Origin: QHWK01 sp035315685
Lineage (GTDB): Bacteria; Acidobacteriota; Vicinamibacteria; Vicinamibacterales; CAVVIG01
Assembly (NCBI GenBank): GCA_035315685.1
Contig: DATFXR010000233.1
Coordinates: 1 to 64,000, forward strand
Reading direction: 5' to 3'
DNA: 64,000 nucleotides
In this document: positions 7,841 to 16,580 of the stretch, one piece after another
Layout of the letters: each line of letters begins with the position of its first letter
How positions within the stretch are numbered: position 1 is the first letter of the stretch
Translations under genes and position numbers: made by a program
Notes under the pieces: model-generated
What the model was told of the DNA's origin: nothing
The model's database searches: none
Seen by the model: only the letters and a program-made list of their open reading frames with translations

Positions 7841-7925
7841 GCGCACGAAGGCACGAAGGCGACGAAGATCGCGAAGAAGAAAACATGTACTTCAGTCTGC
7901 TTCGTGTCTTCGTGACTTCGTGGGC
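7841..7925. repeat. Family F palindromic repeat between convergent genes
   Basis: The left arm around 7844-7866 (CACGAAGGCACGAAGGCGAC) pairs imperfectly with the right arm around 7900-7922 (CTTCGTGTCTTCGTGACTTC). A related element sits at 53962-54021. Both lie between convergent genes, so they may act as bidirectional terminators. The remaining spacer 7748-7981 shows nothing else. Confidence 0.65.
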
Positions 7926-7981
7926 CCGGGGGCGTTCGGACGGCTCAGGCAACCACGATCGCGGGGACGCTCGCGAACGGC

Positions 7982-9910
7982 TCACGCAACCGTGATCGCA
8001 AATCGGGCGACGAGCGGCTGCTCGAGCGGTGTCGCGCGGCGCGTCTCATCCACTTCTGCGGCCGAGAAGCTGACGCGGCAGAAGTACGTGTCGCGGATCG
8101 GCTGATACGTGACCATCGCGACGAGCGCGGCCGACGTCTTGTCCACGTCGACGGCCAGCGCGCGGCGGCTGTCGCCAAGCTCGATCCGTCCCTCGGTCAC
8201 GCCGACCGCGTGGCTTGCCGACACCAGGAACGACACCGCATCGCCGTGCGCGACGCGCGTGCCGTCGAGCGGGAACGTCTCGGGCCGGACGCCGCCATTG
8301 TGCGTCCGATAGAAGAGCGACGCGCGATCGAAGGCGCCGGGCTGCAGCGTGATGTCGCCGAAGCGCAGCGATCCGATTGGAATCTCCTTCCAGTCGAACC
8401 GGTAGGTGAGCTCGACGGCGGACGCGTTCACACAGATCGTCTTCGTCATCGGTCCGAGATCGGTCGCCTGCGTGGCCTCCACGACGAGGGATCCGTCGTC
8501 GCCCTGACGAATCGCCGGCTCGACGCGGTTCAGGTCGGTGAGCTTCGGGTGACCAGGCGACTCGAAGACGACCATCGCGCTGTAGAAATCGGCCCCCCAG
8601 TGGATGTCGTCGTAGAACCCGTGCGTGAGCGTGCCGCAAAGGAGATCGCCACCGACGGCTGCGAACGCGAGCGCATGAATCGCCAGTCCGCGGCGCGCGT
8701 TCAGCACCAGCGTCACGCCCCTGGTCTTCAGGCTGATGAGAGATCCCTCACGCTGAACGCTCGGCTGAAGCCTTCGTGCGAACGCTTTAGCGGAGGGTTC
8801 GGCGGGTGGCGGCGCGATTCGCGAAAGATGCTCGCGATACGGCGACCACCGCGCCTCGGTGATGTGCGTGCGATAGTCGCTGGACCACAGCTCGCACAAC
8901 TCGCGCCAGTCTTCATCTCCGCTGCCCGGATCGGCAGCGAGCTGCGCGTACCGGCGCCAGCACGCCGTGTTGATGCCGACGTCATCGCGTCCGGTCACCG
9001 CCCAGCGCGTGATGTTGTACTTGCGCTGCTTCTTGACCGGCGTCGGATCCTCCGCCGACTCGAGTTGCAAGCGACGCGACGCGGCGGCCGCGCCGGCGAG
9101 CGCCAGGACGTCGGACGGCCGAACCAGCCGGAACCGATCGTCGCCTGCGAGCGCCGCGTAGAGCTGCTCGATGCGTCCCCACTCGCTGTCACCCTCCAGC
9201 ACGGCTTCGGTGCGGTACCGGCCCGGCCGGAAGTCGAAGATCTCCGCGTCGTTCCCGTACATCGCGAGCGCACGCGGTGCCGCCGACCCGTGCCGCGCCA
9301 GATACGCGATGTACTCCTCGAGAGACGACTCGCCGTGCGCGTACCGCTGAAACTGCTGGAACGCGATCGCCGTGTTCCAGATCAGAGGGATCGATTCACC
9401 GTGCTGGCCGCCGGCTATCTGCGGCAGATACCGCTGCTCGGCGTTCCACTCCGGATGCGCGCGAGCCGGGTTGTCCCACTCCATCACGATCGCGCGGTAG
9501 CCGGCGTCCACGTAATGTTGAATCAATCCTGCCGCGTAGGCCTGTTCGTTGACGAACGCCATGCGCGGCCGGAACCCGAGCAGGCGCTCGTACGTCCGGT
9601 GACCGATGCGCAGATTGGCGGCGTTCACGGCCGCCGGCACCAGCGGACCGATCAGCTGCGCGTAGCCGCTGCCGACGAACTCACACCGGCCCTTGTCGAC
9701 CAGCGCACGCAGCGCCGCCAGCCACGTCGGATCGGCGGCTGCCGCACGTTCGAGCGTGAATCCCGTCGCCTCGATCCCAATCGGCGCGCCGGTGCGTTCC
9801 GCCACCCGCAGCAGCGGCCAGTAGCAACGGCGCACCACCTCAGGCCGCTGCGCTTCTTCAATCGACGAATATGCCAGGTTGAGATGAAAGATCGAGAAGA
9901 GCTGCAGCAT
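7982..9910 (-). CDS. Glycoside hydrolase family 57 protein
   Basis: A 642-residue GH57-type protein, a retaining (beta/alpha)7-barrel family acting on alpha-glucans or related polymers. The N-terminal strand is LFSIFHLNLAYSS, the likely nucleophile Glu is in AFVNEQAYAAG, and the acid/base Asp is in MYGNDAEIFDF. The C-terminal half is a beta-rich domain with GADFYSAMVVFESP. There is no signal peptide, so it is probably cytoplasmic. Its ATG overlaps the stop of the ATP-grasp gene as TGATG, so the two are co-translated. It ends the polysaccharide-type operon that runs leftward from 16521. A short H-type palindrome lies in frame around 8757-8795. Confidence 0.85.
   Translation of the reverse strand: MLQLFSIFHLNLAYSSIEEAQRPEVVRRCYWPLLRVAERTGAPIGIEATGFTLERAAAADPTWLAALRALVDKGRCEFVGSGYAQLIGPLVPAAVNAANLRIGHRTYERLLGFRPRMAFVNEQAYAAGLIQHYVDAGYRAIVMEWDNPARAHPEWNAEQRYLPQIAGGQHGESIPLIWNTAIAFQQFQRYAHGESSLEEYIAYLARHGSAAPRALAMYGNDAEIFDFRPGRYRTEAVLEGDSEWGRIEQLYAALAGDDRFRLVRPSDVLALAGAAAASRRLQLESAEDPTPVKKQRKYNITRWAVTGRDDVGINTACWRRYAQLAADPGSGDEDWRELCELWSSDYRTHITEARWSPYREHLSRIAPPPAEPSAKAFARRLQPSVQREGSLISLKTRGVTLVLNARRGLAIHALAFAAVGGDLLCGTLTHGFYDDIHWGADFYSAMVVFESPGHPKLTDLNRVEPAIRQGDDGSLVVEATQATDLGPMTKTICVNASAVELTYRFDWKEIPIGSLRFGDITLQPGAFDRASLFYRTHNGGVRPETFPLDGTRVAHGDAVSFLVSASHAVGVTEGRIELGDSRRALAVDVDKTSAALVAMVTYQPIRDTYFCRVSFSAAEVDETRRATPLEQPLVARFAITVA
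8757..8795. repeat. H-type palindromic repeat inside the GH57 gene
   Basis: CGCTCGGCTGAAGCCTTCGT followed by GCGAACGCTTTAGC forms a small hairpin. Related strings occur between genes at 20357-20396 and 23769-23800. Here it is read in frame (about SAKAFARRLQPS). Confidence 0.5.
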
Positions 9911-11139
9911 CACGCGGTCCGGATCGCAATCGCGTCGACGACGCGGCAGGCCCGGGCCACGGCCTCATCACGCGTCGCGCCGGTGGTGATCACGAACCCG
10001 GCGCGCTTGGTGTGATCGGTGACGGGATATACGGTTTCGTCGCGCTGCACGAACAACCCGAGCCGATGCACCCACGGCATCCCGGCGAACTCGTCGGCGC
10101 CGTCGATCGCCGTGACTCGACCCGGCCGCGGAAAGAAGTAGCGAATCGCGACGCCGCGGTGCCATCGCGGGCGCAGCTCCTCCGCCGCCACTGGTTCGCC
10201 GAGCGCCAGGCGAATCGCGCAACCGATCAGATCGACGCCGGTCCCGAGCGGGACCTGATCGGTCGACATCCACCCACCCGACAGCCGCGCCGCGATCTCG
10301 ATCACGTATGGACCGCGATCGGTCCACACCATGTCACCCTTTACGCTGCCGCTCGTGATGCCCATCGCGCGTCCCGCGTCCATCGCCGTTGCGGCGATGC
10401 GGCGCTGCGCCGGCGGGGCGATCGCCGATGGCTGCTCGCCCCCGTTCTCGACGATGTACGGCGCAAACCTGTCGAGGTACTCATAATTGCGATCGATGAA
10501 CCCGCACGTCGTCCCCTCGCCGGATACGAGCAGGCCCTCGGTGCTGATCTGCGGCCCGGTCAGGTACTCCTCGACCATCACGTCGCCGCGCCGCGACTGG
10601 CTCGTCGCGTGCGAGAAGGCCCAGGCGAGATCGGTCGTTTCGGTGAGCCGCAGGACGCCGCGGGCGCCGCGTCCATCGATCGGCTTGAGCACGAGCGGAA
10701 AGCCGCGCTCGCGCACGACGTCCGTCAATTCGCCGAGCGACTCGATCGCCTGAAACCACGGGACCGGAATGTTCGCGCGCCGGAAGGCTTCTTTCATCGC
10801 GAGCTTGTCGGCCGCGAGCCGCGCGCTCTCAATCGGAATGCCCGGAAGGTTCAGCGCCGCTGCGACACCCGCGACGGTCATCGGCACGTCCGCCGCCATG
10901 CACATCACGCCGTCGATCGGACGCTTCGTCCGATGAAACTTCGTCGCGGCGGCGACCGTTCCATCGACGTCGTAGGTATTCGCCACGACTGCAGCGTCGG
11001 CGACCGCGAATCCAGGCGCGTTCGGGTTCATGTCGCTGACGACGACGTGCAACCCCAGCGCGCGCGCCCGCTGGATGCCGGGGACAGCTTCAGCGCCACC
11101 ACTCACGACCCAGAGGGTTCTGTCGCGTGTCACTGTCAT
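9910..11139 (-). CDS. ATP-grasp carboxylate ligase
   Basis: A 409-residue ATP-grasp enzyme of the CarB/PurK-like type, which activates a carboxylate as acyl-phosphate and joins it to an amine or other nucleophile. The N-terminal pre-grasp Rossmann domain starts LWVVSGGAEAVPGIQRA. The ATP-binding Lys is in LVLKPIDGRGARGV, followed by VEEYLTGPQISTEG and the magnesium-binding YVIEIAARLSGGW. Its stop overlaps the GH57 start. The spacer upstream of its ATG is a family C palindromic repeat. The substrate is unknown; context points to a sugar acid or its amino derivative. Confidence 0.85.
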   Translation of the reverse strand: MTVTRDRTLWVVSGGAEAVPGIQRARALGLHVVVSDMNPNAPGFAVADAAVVANTYDVDGTVAAATKFHRTKRPIDGVMCMAADVPMTVAGVAAALNLPGIPIESARLAADKLAMKEAFRRANIPVPWFQAIESLGELTDVVRERGFPLVLKPIDGRGARGVLRLTETTDLAWAFSHATSQSRRGDVMVEEYLTGPQISTEGLLVSGEGTTCGFIDRNYEYLDRFAPYIVENGGEQPSAIAPPAQRRIAATAMDAGRAMGITSGSVKGDMVWTDRGPYVIEIAARLSGGWMSTDQVPLGTGVDLIGCAIRLALGEPVAAEELRPRWHRGVAIRYFFPRPGRVTAIDGADEFAGMPWVHRLGLFVQRDETVYPVTDHTKRAGFVITTGATRDEAVARACRVVDAIAIRTA

Positions 11140-11243
11140 GGCTGAGGGCTGATGGCTAATGGCAATGGCAGATGGTCAATGGCTAACAGCTGTTCCGTAA
11201 GCCACGATCCAGATGCCATCAGCCATGAGCCATCCGCCATGAC
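11140..11243. repeat. Family C palindromic repeat filling an operon spacer
   Basis: GGCTGAGGGCTGATGGCTAA with TGGCAATGGCAGATGG on one side faces GCCATCAGCCATGAGCCATC with CGCCAT on the other. It directly abuts the ATG of the ATP-grasp gene and runs to within about 10 bases of the SDR stop. Confidence 0.7.
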
Positions 11244-11254
11244 GCCGGTCGCCG

Positions 11255-12004
11255 TCAGGCGCCGACGAAATACATCCCGCCGTTGACGTTCAGCGTCTGA
11301 CCGGTGATGTAAGACGCCTCGTCGCTGACGAGGAACGCGACGACCGATGCGACTTCGTCGGGCCGGGCGATGCGCCCGGCGGGAATGTTGCGGACCTTCT
11401 CGCGGCCGGCCGGCGTGTTGAGCTCGTTCGCGATCATCTCGGTCGCAACCAGCCCACCGGCGATGGTGTTGGCCGTGATGCCCTGTCCGCTGTACAGCTT
11501 GGCGAGCGAACGGGTGAGGTTGTTGAGCCCGGCCTTCGCGCAGGCGTAATGCACCTGCAGCACCCCGCCCCACTGCCCGCCGATCGACGAGATGTTGACG
11601 ATCCGGCCCCACTGCTGCTGCAGCATGTCGGGCAGCACTTCCTGCGCGCAGCTGAACGGGCCGCGGAGATTGACCGCGAACATGCGGTCCCAGTCGGCGT
11701 CGGTGATCTCCGGAAACGGCTTCTCCTGAGCGATCGCCGCGTTGTTGACCAGGACGCCAATCGGGCCCAGCGTACGGCGTACCTCGGCAGCGGCCGCGCG
11801 AATGGTCGCGCGATCCTCGGCGATGAGGCGTACGGTGATCGCCTCGCCGCCGGCACTCCGAATCGCGTCGACCGCGACCCGTGCATCCCGCTCGCGCGTC
11901 GCGTAGGTCAGTGCGACGGCATGTCCGCGGGCGGCGAGCGTCGTGGCGATCGCGCGGCCGATGCCGCGGCTGCCGCCGGTGACCAGCGCCGTCCGTCGCG
12001 TCAC
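11255..12004 (-). CDS. Short-chain dehydrogenase/reductase (FabG-like)
   Basis: A 249-residue classical SDR using NAD(P)H. It has the Gly-rich TGGSRGIG near the N-terminus, the NNA strand motif (VLVNNAAIA), the catalytic Ser in NISSIGG, Tyr and Lys as YACAK, and a typical end ITGQTLNVNGGMYF. It looks like 3-oxoacyl-ACP reductase FabG but lies in a transketolase operon and not with fatty-acid genes. It overlaps the transketolase C-terminal gene by 4 bases. It probably reduces a keto-sugar intermediate made by the transketolase or DXS-like enzyme. Confidence 0.88.
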   Translation of the reverse strand: MTRRTALVTGGSRGIGRAIATTLAARGHAVALTYATRERDARVAVDAIRSAGGEAITVRLIAEDRATIRAAAAEVRRTLGPIGVLVNNAAIAQEKPFPEITDADWDRMFAVNLRGPFSCAQEVLPDMLQQQWGRIVNISSIGGQWGGVLQVHYACAKAGLNNLTRSLAKLYSGQGITANTIAGGLVATEMIANELNTPAGREKVRNIPAGRIARPDEVASVVAFLVSDEASYITGQTLNVNGGMYFVGA

Positions 12005-12978
12005 CGCGCCTCTTTCCGCGCGATCGCGCGGCGCGCCGCATCGGCAATCGATCGGCCGGTGAGGCCGTACTTGTCTGCGAGCTCGTCCGGCTCGCCCGAT
12101 TCGCCGAACACGTCGCGCACGCCGACGAACTCGATCGGCGACGGGTTGGTCGTCGCGAGCGATTCCGCAACGGCGCCACCGAGGCCGCCGACGATGTTGT
12201 GATCCTCGGCGGTGACGAAGGCGCCGGTCTCCCGCGCGCAGGCAGCGAGGAGGTCCCGGTCGATCGGCTTGATCGTGGACATGTTGACGACGCGGGCCGA
12301 GATGCCGTCGCGCGCGAGCAGCGCGGCGGCCTCGAGCGCGCGCGCGACCTCGACGCCGCAGGCGACGATCGTCACGTCCAGGCCGTCGCGAATCACGCGG
12401 CCGCGCCCCAGCTCGAAGACGTAGCTGTCGTCGAGCACGCGCGCAGCCGCGCTGCGGCCGGTGCGCAGGTAGACCGGACCGTTGAAGTCGAGGATCGCCG
12501 GTACCGCCTTCGCCATCTCGACCGGATCGGCCGGCGACACGACCGTCATCCCGGGAATCGCGCGGAACGCGGCGAGGTCTTCGAGCGCCTGCGCCGATGC
12601 GCCATCAGGGCCGGCGTCGAGGCCCGGATGGCTCGCCGCAAGCTTCACGTTCAGCCGCGGATACGCAATCGACTGGCGCACCTGCTCGATCGTCCGCAAC
12701 GCGAAGACCGCGAACGTGCTCGCGACCGGCAGGCAGCCGGCGAGCGCCAGGCCGGCGGCCGCGCCGACCATGTTCTGCTCGGCAATCCCGAACTGGACGA
12801 ACCGATCCGGATGCGCGCGCCGGAAATGATGCGTCCCTGTTCCACCTGCCACGTCGGCATCGAGAACGACGAGCGACGGATAGCGGTGGGCGACCGCCGT
12901 GAGCGCCTTGCCGAACGCCTCGCGCAGCGTCTCACCGCTCGTCCCGATCAGCGACGGTACGAAGTCCGCTTCAGCCAC
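12001..12978 (-). CDS. Transketolase C-terminal subunit
   Basis: A 325-residue protein with the Pyr (central) and C-terminal domains of transketolase. It has the ThDP-activating Glu in FVQFGIAEQNMVGAAAGLA, a substrate-binding Arg/His region (ASHPGLDAGPDGASAQALED) and a C-terminal transketolase domain (VTAEDHNIVGGLGGAV). It pairs with the N-terminal subunit encoded just upstream. Split transketolases of this kind occur in Archaea, some Bacteria and biosynthetic clusters. I chose GTG 12978 because it overlaps the preceding stop by 8 bases and the protein begins naturally there. It transfers two-carbon ketol units; the acceptor is unknown. Confidence 0.88.
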   Translation of the reverse strand: MAEADFVPSLIGTSGETLREAFGKALTAVAHRYPSLVVLDADVAGGTGTHHFRRAHPDRFVQFGIAEQNMVGAAAGLALAGCLPVASTFAVFALRTIEQVRQSIAYPRLNVKLAASHPGLDAGPDGASAQALEDLAAFRAIPGMTVVSPADPVEMAKAVPAILDFNGPVYLRTGRSAAARVLDDSYVFELGRGRVIRDGLDVTIVACGVEVARALEAAALLARDGISARVVNMSTIKPIDRDLLAACARETGAFVTAEDHNIVGGLGGAVAESLATTNPSPIEFVGVRDVFGESGEPDELADKYGLTGRSIADAARRAIARKEAR

Positions 12979-13789
12979 GAAACGCGTACTCGCGCGTGCG
13001 ATCGGCAGCGACGCCAAGATCGGCGAGCGCACGCGCGATCTCCTCGGGCTTGAGCTTCACGCTCCCATGCCAGGAAGGCACGCCTTCCATGTAGCGGACG
13101 CCCTTGCCCTTGATCGTGTGCGCGATGATCACGGTCGGCTGATTGGGCCGGCTGCGCGCATCGGCGAACGCCGCGGCAATCGCGTCGAAGTCGTGTCCGT
13201 CGATCGGCCGCACGTGCCAGTTGAACGCGCCCCACTTCGCGTCGAGCGGTTCCACCCGCATCGTCCGCTCGTTGAGGTCGTCGCTCTGCATCTTGTTGTA
13301 GTCGACAATCGCGCAGAGATTGCCGAGGCGATGATGGCCGGCGGCCATCGCCGCCTCCCAGACCTGCCCTTCCTGCAGTTCGCCGTCGCCGAGCATCACG
13401 AACACCCGGCCGTCGTGCTTCCTCTGGCGGAATCCGAGCGCGAGGCCGAGCGCGATCGAGAAGCCCTGACCGAGCGAGCCGCAGGTCGCGTCGATGCCGT
13501 GGATGGTGGTGGTCGGCGATCCCTGAAGCGTGCCGCCGAGGCGGCGGAACGACCCGAGCGTCGCGCGATCGAAGCAGCCGCGCAGGTAGAGTGCGGCGTA
13601 GAGCGCCGGACAGGCGTGGCCCTTCGACAGCACGAACCGATCGCGTCCGTCGCGCAGTTCCCGAAAGTACAGCACCGCCAGCAGATCGGCCGCCGACAGA
13701 CAGCTGCCGGGATGCCCGGAGCCGGCGTCGTTGATCAGGCTGACGGCGATGCGGCGGATCTCGGTCGCGTACGCGTCGAGGTCAGACAT
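12971..13789 (-). CDS. Transketolase N-terminal (thiamin pyrophosphate-binding) subunit
   Basis: A 272-residue PP domain of transketolase. It has the GSGHPGSCLSAADLLAVLYF opening, the conserved FVLSKGHACPALYAAL, and the ThDP/Mg motif GDGELQEGQVWEAAMAAGHH followed by VDYNKMQSD. The end contains the HTIKGKGV motif. ATG 13789 is chosen since it starts MSDLDAYATEIRR just before the first homologous helix; an upstream in-frame start at 13900 would lie deep in the DXS-like gene. It overlaps the genes on both sides by 8 bases, so it is translated together with them. Confidence 0.9.
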   Translation of the reverse strand: MSDLDAYATEIRRIAVSLINDAGSGHPGSCLSAADLLAVLYFRELRDGRDRFVLSKGHACPALYAALYLRGCFDRATLGSFRRLGGTLQGSPTTTIHGIDATCGSLGQGFSIALGLALGFRQRKHDGRVFVMLGDGELQEGQVWEAAMAAGHHRLGNLCAIVDYNKMQSDDLNERTMRVEPLDAKWGAFNWHVRPIDGHDFDAIAAAFADARSRPNQPTVIIAHTIKGKGVRYMEGVPSWHGSVKLKPEEIARALADLGVAADRTREYAFRG

Positions 13790-15575
13790 CGAGCTTCCAG
13801 AACTGACGGATGCGACGCAGCACGCCCTCGACGTCGAGCTCCTGCAGCCGGCACAGCTCGTCCTGCGATCCAGGCGCGATGAATGCGCATTCGACGCCAA
13901 GGCGCAGCACGTCGCACTTGATGCGACGGTCGGCGGCGAACGCCGCGATCGCCGACCCGACGCCGCCGTCGAGCACGCCCTCTTCGATCGTCACGACGCG
14001 CCGTGCGCGGTGCAGGATGTCGGCGAGCGCTTCTTCGGGGAGCGGCTTCAGGTAGCGGAGGTTCACCAGACCGCAGTCGAGGCCCTTGCTGCGCAGCCGC
14101 TCCGCCGCGTCGCGGGCGACCTTGAACTTGTGGCCGACGGCAATGAGCGTGAGGTCCTTTCCGTCGCGGACCACTTCCGGCCGCCTGAACGCGCCACGCG
14201 TCTCGTCGAGCACCCCGGGATCGATCTCGTCAACCGGACCGTACGGCATCCCGATAATCGTCGGCCGGGTGAGCCCCTCGAGCTCATCGCGGACCATCCG
14301 AACCAGCTCGTAGCGATCCTTCGGATAGAGCACGCGCAGGTTCGGCAGCCCGCGCCAGTAGGCGAAGTCGTAGATGCCGTGGTGCGTCGGGTTGTCGTAG
14401 CCTGCGAAGCCGCTGCGCACGGAGAGGATCAGCGTCGGCAGGCTGGCGAAGCACACGTCGTGTACCAGCTGATCGAACGCACGCTGCATGAACGTCGACT
14501 GATAGACGATGACCGGCTTGAAGCCTTCGATGGCGAAGCCGACGGTCATCGTCATCGCGTGCTGCTCTTCCATGCCCGGATCGAAGCAGCGGTCGGGGAA
14601 CTTCTTGAACACCGGCTGCAGCCCGGACGCGTACAGCGTGGACGGCGTGATCGCGACGATGCGATCGTCGCGCTCCATTTCTTCGCCGATGACCGCGGCG
14701 GCGACGTCCTGGTAGCCGGTGTAGGCGAAGCCGTCGCGGCCCTTGCCGGTTTCGGGATCGAAGGGAAACGAGAAGTGCATGCGATACGGGTGGCCGTCCG
14801 CCGCCTTCCAGCCGTGGCCTTTCTCGGTCTTCACGTGCACGAACGGGATCTGCGTCGATTCCCTGGCACGCTCGAGCGCCCGCGCCGTCGCCGCGATGTC
14901 GTGGCCGTCCACCGGTCCGATGTAGTCGAAGCCGAGGGCGGTGAACAGCTGCTCCGGTTGACGCTGATCGGGCTTCAGCGACTGGAGGTAGTTGTGCAGC
15001 GCGCCGAATCCCGGGCTGATCGCATAGCCGTTGTCGTTCAGCACGATCACCAGGTTCGTGTGCACCGCGACCGCAGCATGGTTGAGGCCTTCGAACGCCA
15101 GCCCTTCGGCCAGCGAGCCATCGCCGATGACCGCGACCACCGACCGCGTGTCGCCCTTCAACGCTCTCCCGAGCGCAATGCCGAGCGCCACCGAGATCGA
15201 CGTCCCGCCGTGGCTGGCCTCGATGATGTCGTGCTCGCTCTCGGTCTTGGTGATGAAGCGGCTCATCCCGCCGAAGGTGTTCAGCGTGCGGAACCGATCG
15301 GCGCGGCCGGTGACGATCTTGTGGGTGTAGCCCTGGTGGCCGGTGTCCCAGACGATCTTGTCGCCGGGCGACTCGAACACCTTGTGAAGCGCGAGCGACA
15401 GCTCGATGGTGCCAAGGTTCGCGCCGATGTGTCCGCCGGTGACGGCGTTGCTCTCGATCAGGAACCGCCGGATCTTCGCTGCCACATCGTCGAGCTCACT
15501 GAAGCTCGCGGCGCGGACCCGGTCGGGAGTGAGCTTGGACAGCTCGACGGACAGCGCGTCCTTCTCTGTGATCAT
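13782..15575 (-). CDS. 1-deoxy-D-xylulose-5-phosphate synthase-like enzyme
   Basis: A 597-residue ThDP enzyme of the DXS family. It keeps TGGHIGANLGTIELSLALH, DTGHQGYTHKIVTGR, GDGSLAEGLAFEGLNHA (ThDP/Mg) and EEQHAMTMTVG (activating Glu). It differs from housekeeping DXS at family positions: SHGGTSIS replaces GHSSTSIS, and SGFAGYDNPTHHGIYDFAYW replaces AGxVGADGxTHxGxFDxxYL. Presence in a sugar operon with a split transketolase suggests a paralog that makes a deoxyketose or transfers a two-carbon unit, not isoprenoid or thiamin precursor. ATG 15575 is 22 bases after the methyltransferase stop. Confidence 0.85.
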   Translation of the reverse strand: MITEKDALSVELSKLTPDRVRAASFSELDDVAAKIRRFLIESNAVTGGHIGANLGTIELSLALHKVFESPGDKIVWDTGHQGYTHKIVTGRADRFRTLNTFGGMSRFITKTESEHDIIEASHGGTSISVALGIALGRALKGDTRSVVAVIGDGSLAEGLAFEGLNHAAVAVHTNLVIVLNDNGYAISPGFGALHNYLQSLKPDQRQPEQLFTALGFDYIGPVDGHDIAATARALERARESTQIPFVHVKTEKGHGWKAADGHPYRMHFSFPFDPETGKGRDGFAYTGYQDVAAAVIGEEMERDDRIVAITPSTLYASGLQPVFKKFPDRCFDPGMEEQHAMTMTVGFAIEGFKPVIVYQSTFMQRAFDQLVHDVCFASLPTLILSVRSGFAGYDNPTHHGIYDFAYWRGLPNLRVLYPKDRYELVRMVRDELEGLTRPTIIGMPYGPVDEIDPGVLDETRGAFRRPEVVRDGKDLTLIAVGHKFKVARDAAERLRSKGLDCGLVNLRYLKPLPEEALADILHRARRVVTIEEGVLDGGVGSAIAAFAADRRIKCDVLRLGVECAFIAPGSQDELCRLQELDVEGVLRRIRQFWKLDV

Positions 15576-15597
15576 GATGTGTGTGTCGCAGCCGTCT

Positions 15598-16521
15598 TCA
15601 TGCCGCTTTTCTCGCGATGACGAATACATCCCGCCCGATGCCAAGGCCGGCGAGCCGCCGGTACATCTCCTGCCGCAGCGAGCTCTTGTCGGCGCGCGCG
15701 AGCGCGAGCTCGAACCGCTTTCGCCTGGCGTGGCACGCCCGCCCGAGCTGATCGTTGCCGACGTAGTTGTCGCCCATCAGCAGAAACAAGTCGATCGGAA
15801 ACGACGTTTCCACCGACACGACCGCGAACCGCTCGGCGAGCAGCCGCTGGATCGACTCGACGTCGAAGTAGTTCACGTGGTGCGGCGGCGCCACCCACCA
15901 CGGCTGCATCCCGCACGCGTCGCGCAGCGCCGCCTGAAACGGACTGTAGTCGTTCGGAACCATCAGCGCGACGAGGCCGCCCGGATCGAGCAGGCCATGG
16001 ACGAGCGTGAGCATCGCGCGCGGATCGGGCAGATGCTCGAGCACCTCGTTCATGTGCACGACGTCGAAGGTCCCAAGCGCCGCCGCCGTGCCTGCGTCGA
16101 GAAATCCCTGCGTGACGTCGAGGCCGAGCCCGCGGCTGTGCGCAACCGCCTGCGACGCCGGCTCGATGCCGCGGAGGTCCCAGCCGCCGCGCCCGGCGCC
16201 ATGCAGGAGAAACAAACCCGGTCCCGAGCCGACGTCGAGCAGCCGCCTGCGGGTGCCGGCGGCGCCGAGCAGCCGCGCGAACGCGTCGAATCGCTCCGCG
16301 TACACCAGATCGAGCCACTCGCGATCCTCGAGGTGACGCTGAATGTAGAGCGGCTTCTCGGTCGCGTAGTACTCGTGCCCGTATACGTGCTCCAGCTCCG
16401 CCGGCGTCGGGATTGGAACGATGTGCTTGAACCTGCAGGCGTCACATTCGATAACCGTGAATCCATTGGCGGCGTCGAGCGCCTCGCCGGCGTGGTCCTG
16501 CCACGCAATCTGCTTCGTCAT
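15598..16521 (-). CDS. SAM-dependent methyltransferase with N-terminal Cys motif
   Basis: A 307-residue class I methyltransferase. The SAM-binding motif I is LLDVGSGPGLFLLHGAG, the acidic motif II is LRGIEPAS, and motif III is FDVVHMNEVLEHLPDP. The N-terminus has ECDACRFKH, a short CxxC that resembles the Zn-binding lead of sugar C-methyltransferases (NovU/TylCIII type), but the second Cys pair is not obvious. It is the first gene of the leftward operon and is divergent from the glycosyltransferase at 16581. It may methylate a nucleotide sugar or an activated ketose. Confidence 0.8.
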   Translation of the reverse strand: MTKQIAWQDHAGEALDAANGFTVIECDACRFKHIVPIPTPAELEHVYGHEYYATEKPLYIQRHLEDREWLDLVYAERFDAFARLLGAAGTRRRLLDVGSGPGLFLLHGAGRGGWDLRGIEPASQAVAHSRGLGLDVTQGFLDAGTAAALGTFDVVHMNEVLEHLPDPRAMLTLVHGLLDPGGLVALMVPNDYSPFQAALRDACGMQPWWVAPPHHVNYFDVESIQRLLAERFAVVSVETSFPIDLFLLMGDNYVGNDQLGRACHARRKRFELALARADKSSLRQEMYRRLAGLGIGRDVFVIARKAA

Positions 16522-16562
16522 CTACAGCTGTGTCTGGAGGGACCGGACGAATCCGGAAATTG

Positions 16563-16568
16563 TACACT
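16563..16568 (+). promoter_or_regulatory. -10-like box upstream of the glycosyltransferase
   Basis: TACACT (form TAxxxT) ends 12 bases before the ATG at 16581; no Shine-Dalgarno is visible. It would give a nearly leaderless transcript. Confidence 0.3.
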
Positions 16569-16580
16569 GAAGCCCCGTTG

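Noticed and set aside
8210..10015. Long plus-strand frame opposite GH57
   Set aside because: Composition is Arg/Ala/Val-rich without motifs, and the opposite strand has clear GH57 motifs.
13731..15620. 629-codon plus-strand frame opposite the DXS-like gene
   Set aside because: The opposite strand encodes a protein with full ThDP-enzyme motifs; this frame is its shadow.
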